15,119 nucleotides of DNA from an uncultured Bacilli bacterium (lineage in GTDB: Bacteria > Bacillota_I > Bacilli_A > RF39 > UBA660), in the NCBI GenBank assembly GCA_947624125.1, contig CANQIY010000020.1:1-15119 (forward strand). Reading direction: 5' to 3'. The position numbers and the translations under genes were made by a program. Positions 14,011 to 15,119 of the stretch are shown one piece after another. Each line of letters begins with the position of its first letter. Positions within the stretch are counted from its first letter, which is position 1. The notes under the pieces were generated by a model that made no database searches, was not told the DNA's origin, and saw nothing but the letters and a program-made list of their open reading frames with translations.

Positions 14011-14976
14011 TTATATTAATATAAATGGATTTTCTTGGGTACCTAATCCTTCTTTTAAAATATTATTTGCTTTTAAATAGAAGACTGGTCTTACATCATT
14101 CGGCGTTGAAAAATAGGTAATATTAGAATAACCATCATTGGATATGTTACTGGCATGTAATAAAGCATATTCTAGTTGAAACCCATAATTCGTCATGGTA
14201 AGCTCATTACCATTTGCAGGTGGATTAGTATCATTTTGTAATAAATTTATCCAACTTGTAACACATTTTTCATACTTATGACTATCATATTGACAATTTG
14301 TTTCATTACTAACCGCTAAATAATAATCACTTAAATACATTAAACTTATTTTGGCATTTACTTCATGTGGGAATGATGTTTCGGTCCATTTCTCAACAGG
14401 CGTTATATAGTAAAATTCTCTTCCTATATAATCCCCTTTAGTTGCTACAAAACTAGTAGCTTTTGTTCCTTTATAAACTTCATCTTTTTCTGATTTTTCA
14501 TTCCATGCCGCAGCCTTTTGGCCACTTTCCGTTTTATATAAGTTAACACCACTTTGATTTGCTCCAAAATTAGTGTTAGCTGTTGACATACTTCCAAATA
14601 ACCAATTATTATTGTCTATTTTTTCTTCCCAGCCTTTTGGAACTAATTCTTCTTTATTTAAAAATTTTTCGCCATTTATATTTTTAAAAGCTAGTGATTC
14701 ATTCCAGTATGTAGGCGTGTCGTTATCTGTCCACCATTGTTCAGCGTCTTCTAAAGCTTCTTTTTTAATTACTTTAATTCTCCCATTTTCTTCTATCCCT
14801 ATTATTCTGTACATATATTTATTAGGATTACTTGTACATTCATTACTATCACTTGTTCCAAAACATATATAATTCTCTATTCCGTCTTCCTGTTGTCCCT
14901 GAAAACGATACATCCCTGTCCAGTCTTCACTACTACTGGTTGTTTCTAAATTTAATCCTTTTGGTTTAGGTTGCAT
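14011..14976 (-). CDS. C-terminal part of a surface or secreted-type protein of unknown function
   Basis: The 321 codons open from the ATG at 14976 encode a Trp-, Asn- and Thr-rich, non-membrane domain. Recognisable blocks are TGMYRFQG, NYICFGTSD, YMYRIIGIEENGRIKVIKKEA, FKNINGEKFLN, LMYLSDYYLAVS and the ending RPVFYLKANN...ENPFILI. I associate this pattern with multi-copy surface proteins of gut low-GC Firmicutes, often with pilin-like N-termini; function is unknown. The five Cys occur in pairs compatible with disulfides. The ATG has AGGA nine bases upstream, but homologous-looking coding sequence continues above it in this frame to 15084, so this start is probably not the true one. The gene extends beyond the right edge. 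Confidence 0.7.
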   Translation of the reverse strand: MQPKPKGLNLETTSSSEDWTGMYRFQGQQEDGIENYICFGTSDSNECTSNPNKYMYRIIGIEENGRIKVIKKEALEDAEQWWTDNDTPTYWNESLAFKNINGEKFLNKEELVPKGWEEKIDNNNWLFGSMSTANTNFGANQSGVNLYKTESGQKAAAWNEKSEKDEVYKGTKATSFVATKGDYIGREFYYITPVEKWTETSFPHEVNAKISLMYLSDYYLAVSNETNCQYDSHKYEKCVTSWINLLQNDTNPPANGNELTMTNYGFQLEYALLHASNISNDGYSNITYFSTPNDVRPVFYLKANNILKEGLGTQENPFILI

Positions 14977-15119
14977 TTCTATTATTCCTAAGCCAATACT
15001 CTTATCTAAATATAATGTACAATATACTGTTTTATTACTACTTATTGTTATACCATTATTTCCTATTTTTATGGGTATTTTATTTTATTTCCTGAATTAT
15101 CTATACATTTACTTTCCTC
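14977..15119 (-). pseudogene. Upstream portion of the same gene, interrupted by a single-base frameshift
   Basis: From the right edge, one frame reads EESKCIDNSGNKIKYP and hits TAA at 15069-15071. The frame of the main protein is open from 15084 and reads KIGNNGITISSNKTVYCTLYL before joining it. Together they make a sensible continuous protein if one base is missing between about 15069 and 15084, next to an AAAAA run. Either the gene is a pseudogene, or the base is a sequencing or assembly error. No classic slippery heptamer precedes the stop. Confidence 0.55.

Noticed and set aside
14573..14872. 99-aa plus-strand open frame opposite the surface-protein gene
   Set aside because: The opposite strand carries a recognisable protein pattern; this is its complement.

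Overview
This window looks like chromosomal DNA from an uncultured, very AT-rich, spore-forming member of the Firmicutes, probably a gut Bacilli lineage related to the RF39/Mollicutes-like groups. That placement is inferred from low GC by eye, an EzrA division protein, a forespore sigma factor with SpoVA proteins, and AGGAGG-type ribosome binding sites. The genetic code appears standard: TGA ends ezrA and Trp is TGG. All function calls come from reading the translations; no database search was run.

Layout: positions 1-177 hold back-to-back promoters. A short UvrD/helicase IV-like helicase (178-1647, +) converges on a DUF368/PopT undecaprenyl-phosphate translocase (1644-2531, -), the two sharing a TTAA stop. 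A tRNA-Arg(CCU) follows (2715-2791, +), then a bidirectional terminator (2861-2892). Positions 2901-5674 (-) form a sporulation cluster: spoIIAA-like STAS gene, sigF-like gene, spoVAC, spoVAD, spoVAE. The spoIIAB kinase/anti-sigma gene normally found between spoIIAA and sigF is absent, and the SpoIIAA-like protein has Glu where the phosphorylated Ser should be. Its promoter carries a Spo0A-box-like motif, and a SigG/SigF-type promoter precedes spoVAC.

A three-gene overlapping minus-strand operon follows (6075-9431): a small membrane-anchored protein, a tandem periplasmic-binding/GGDEF receptor with a variant active site (DGNEF), and a YihY/BrkB membrane protein. Divergent to it is a transglutaminase-like protein gene (9583-10536, +), which converges on miaB (10538-11947, -); the miaB terminator lies inside the other gene's coding 3' end. 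A 240-bp gap upstream of miaB holds a second Spo0A-like motif and a 132-bp segment bounded by 14-bp inverted repeats. ezrA (12188-13903, -) comes next, and the right edge holds a secreted or surface-type protein gene (14011 to the edge, -) that appears broken by a single-base frameshift.

The most unusual parts are the spoIIA operon without spoIIAB but with a phosphomimetic-looking SpoIIAA, its regulatory region with a possible 18-codon leader peptide, and the inverted-repeat element upstream of miaB.
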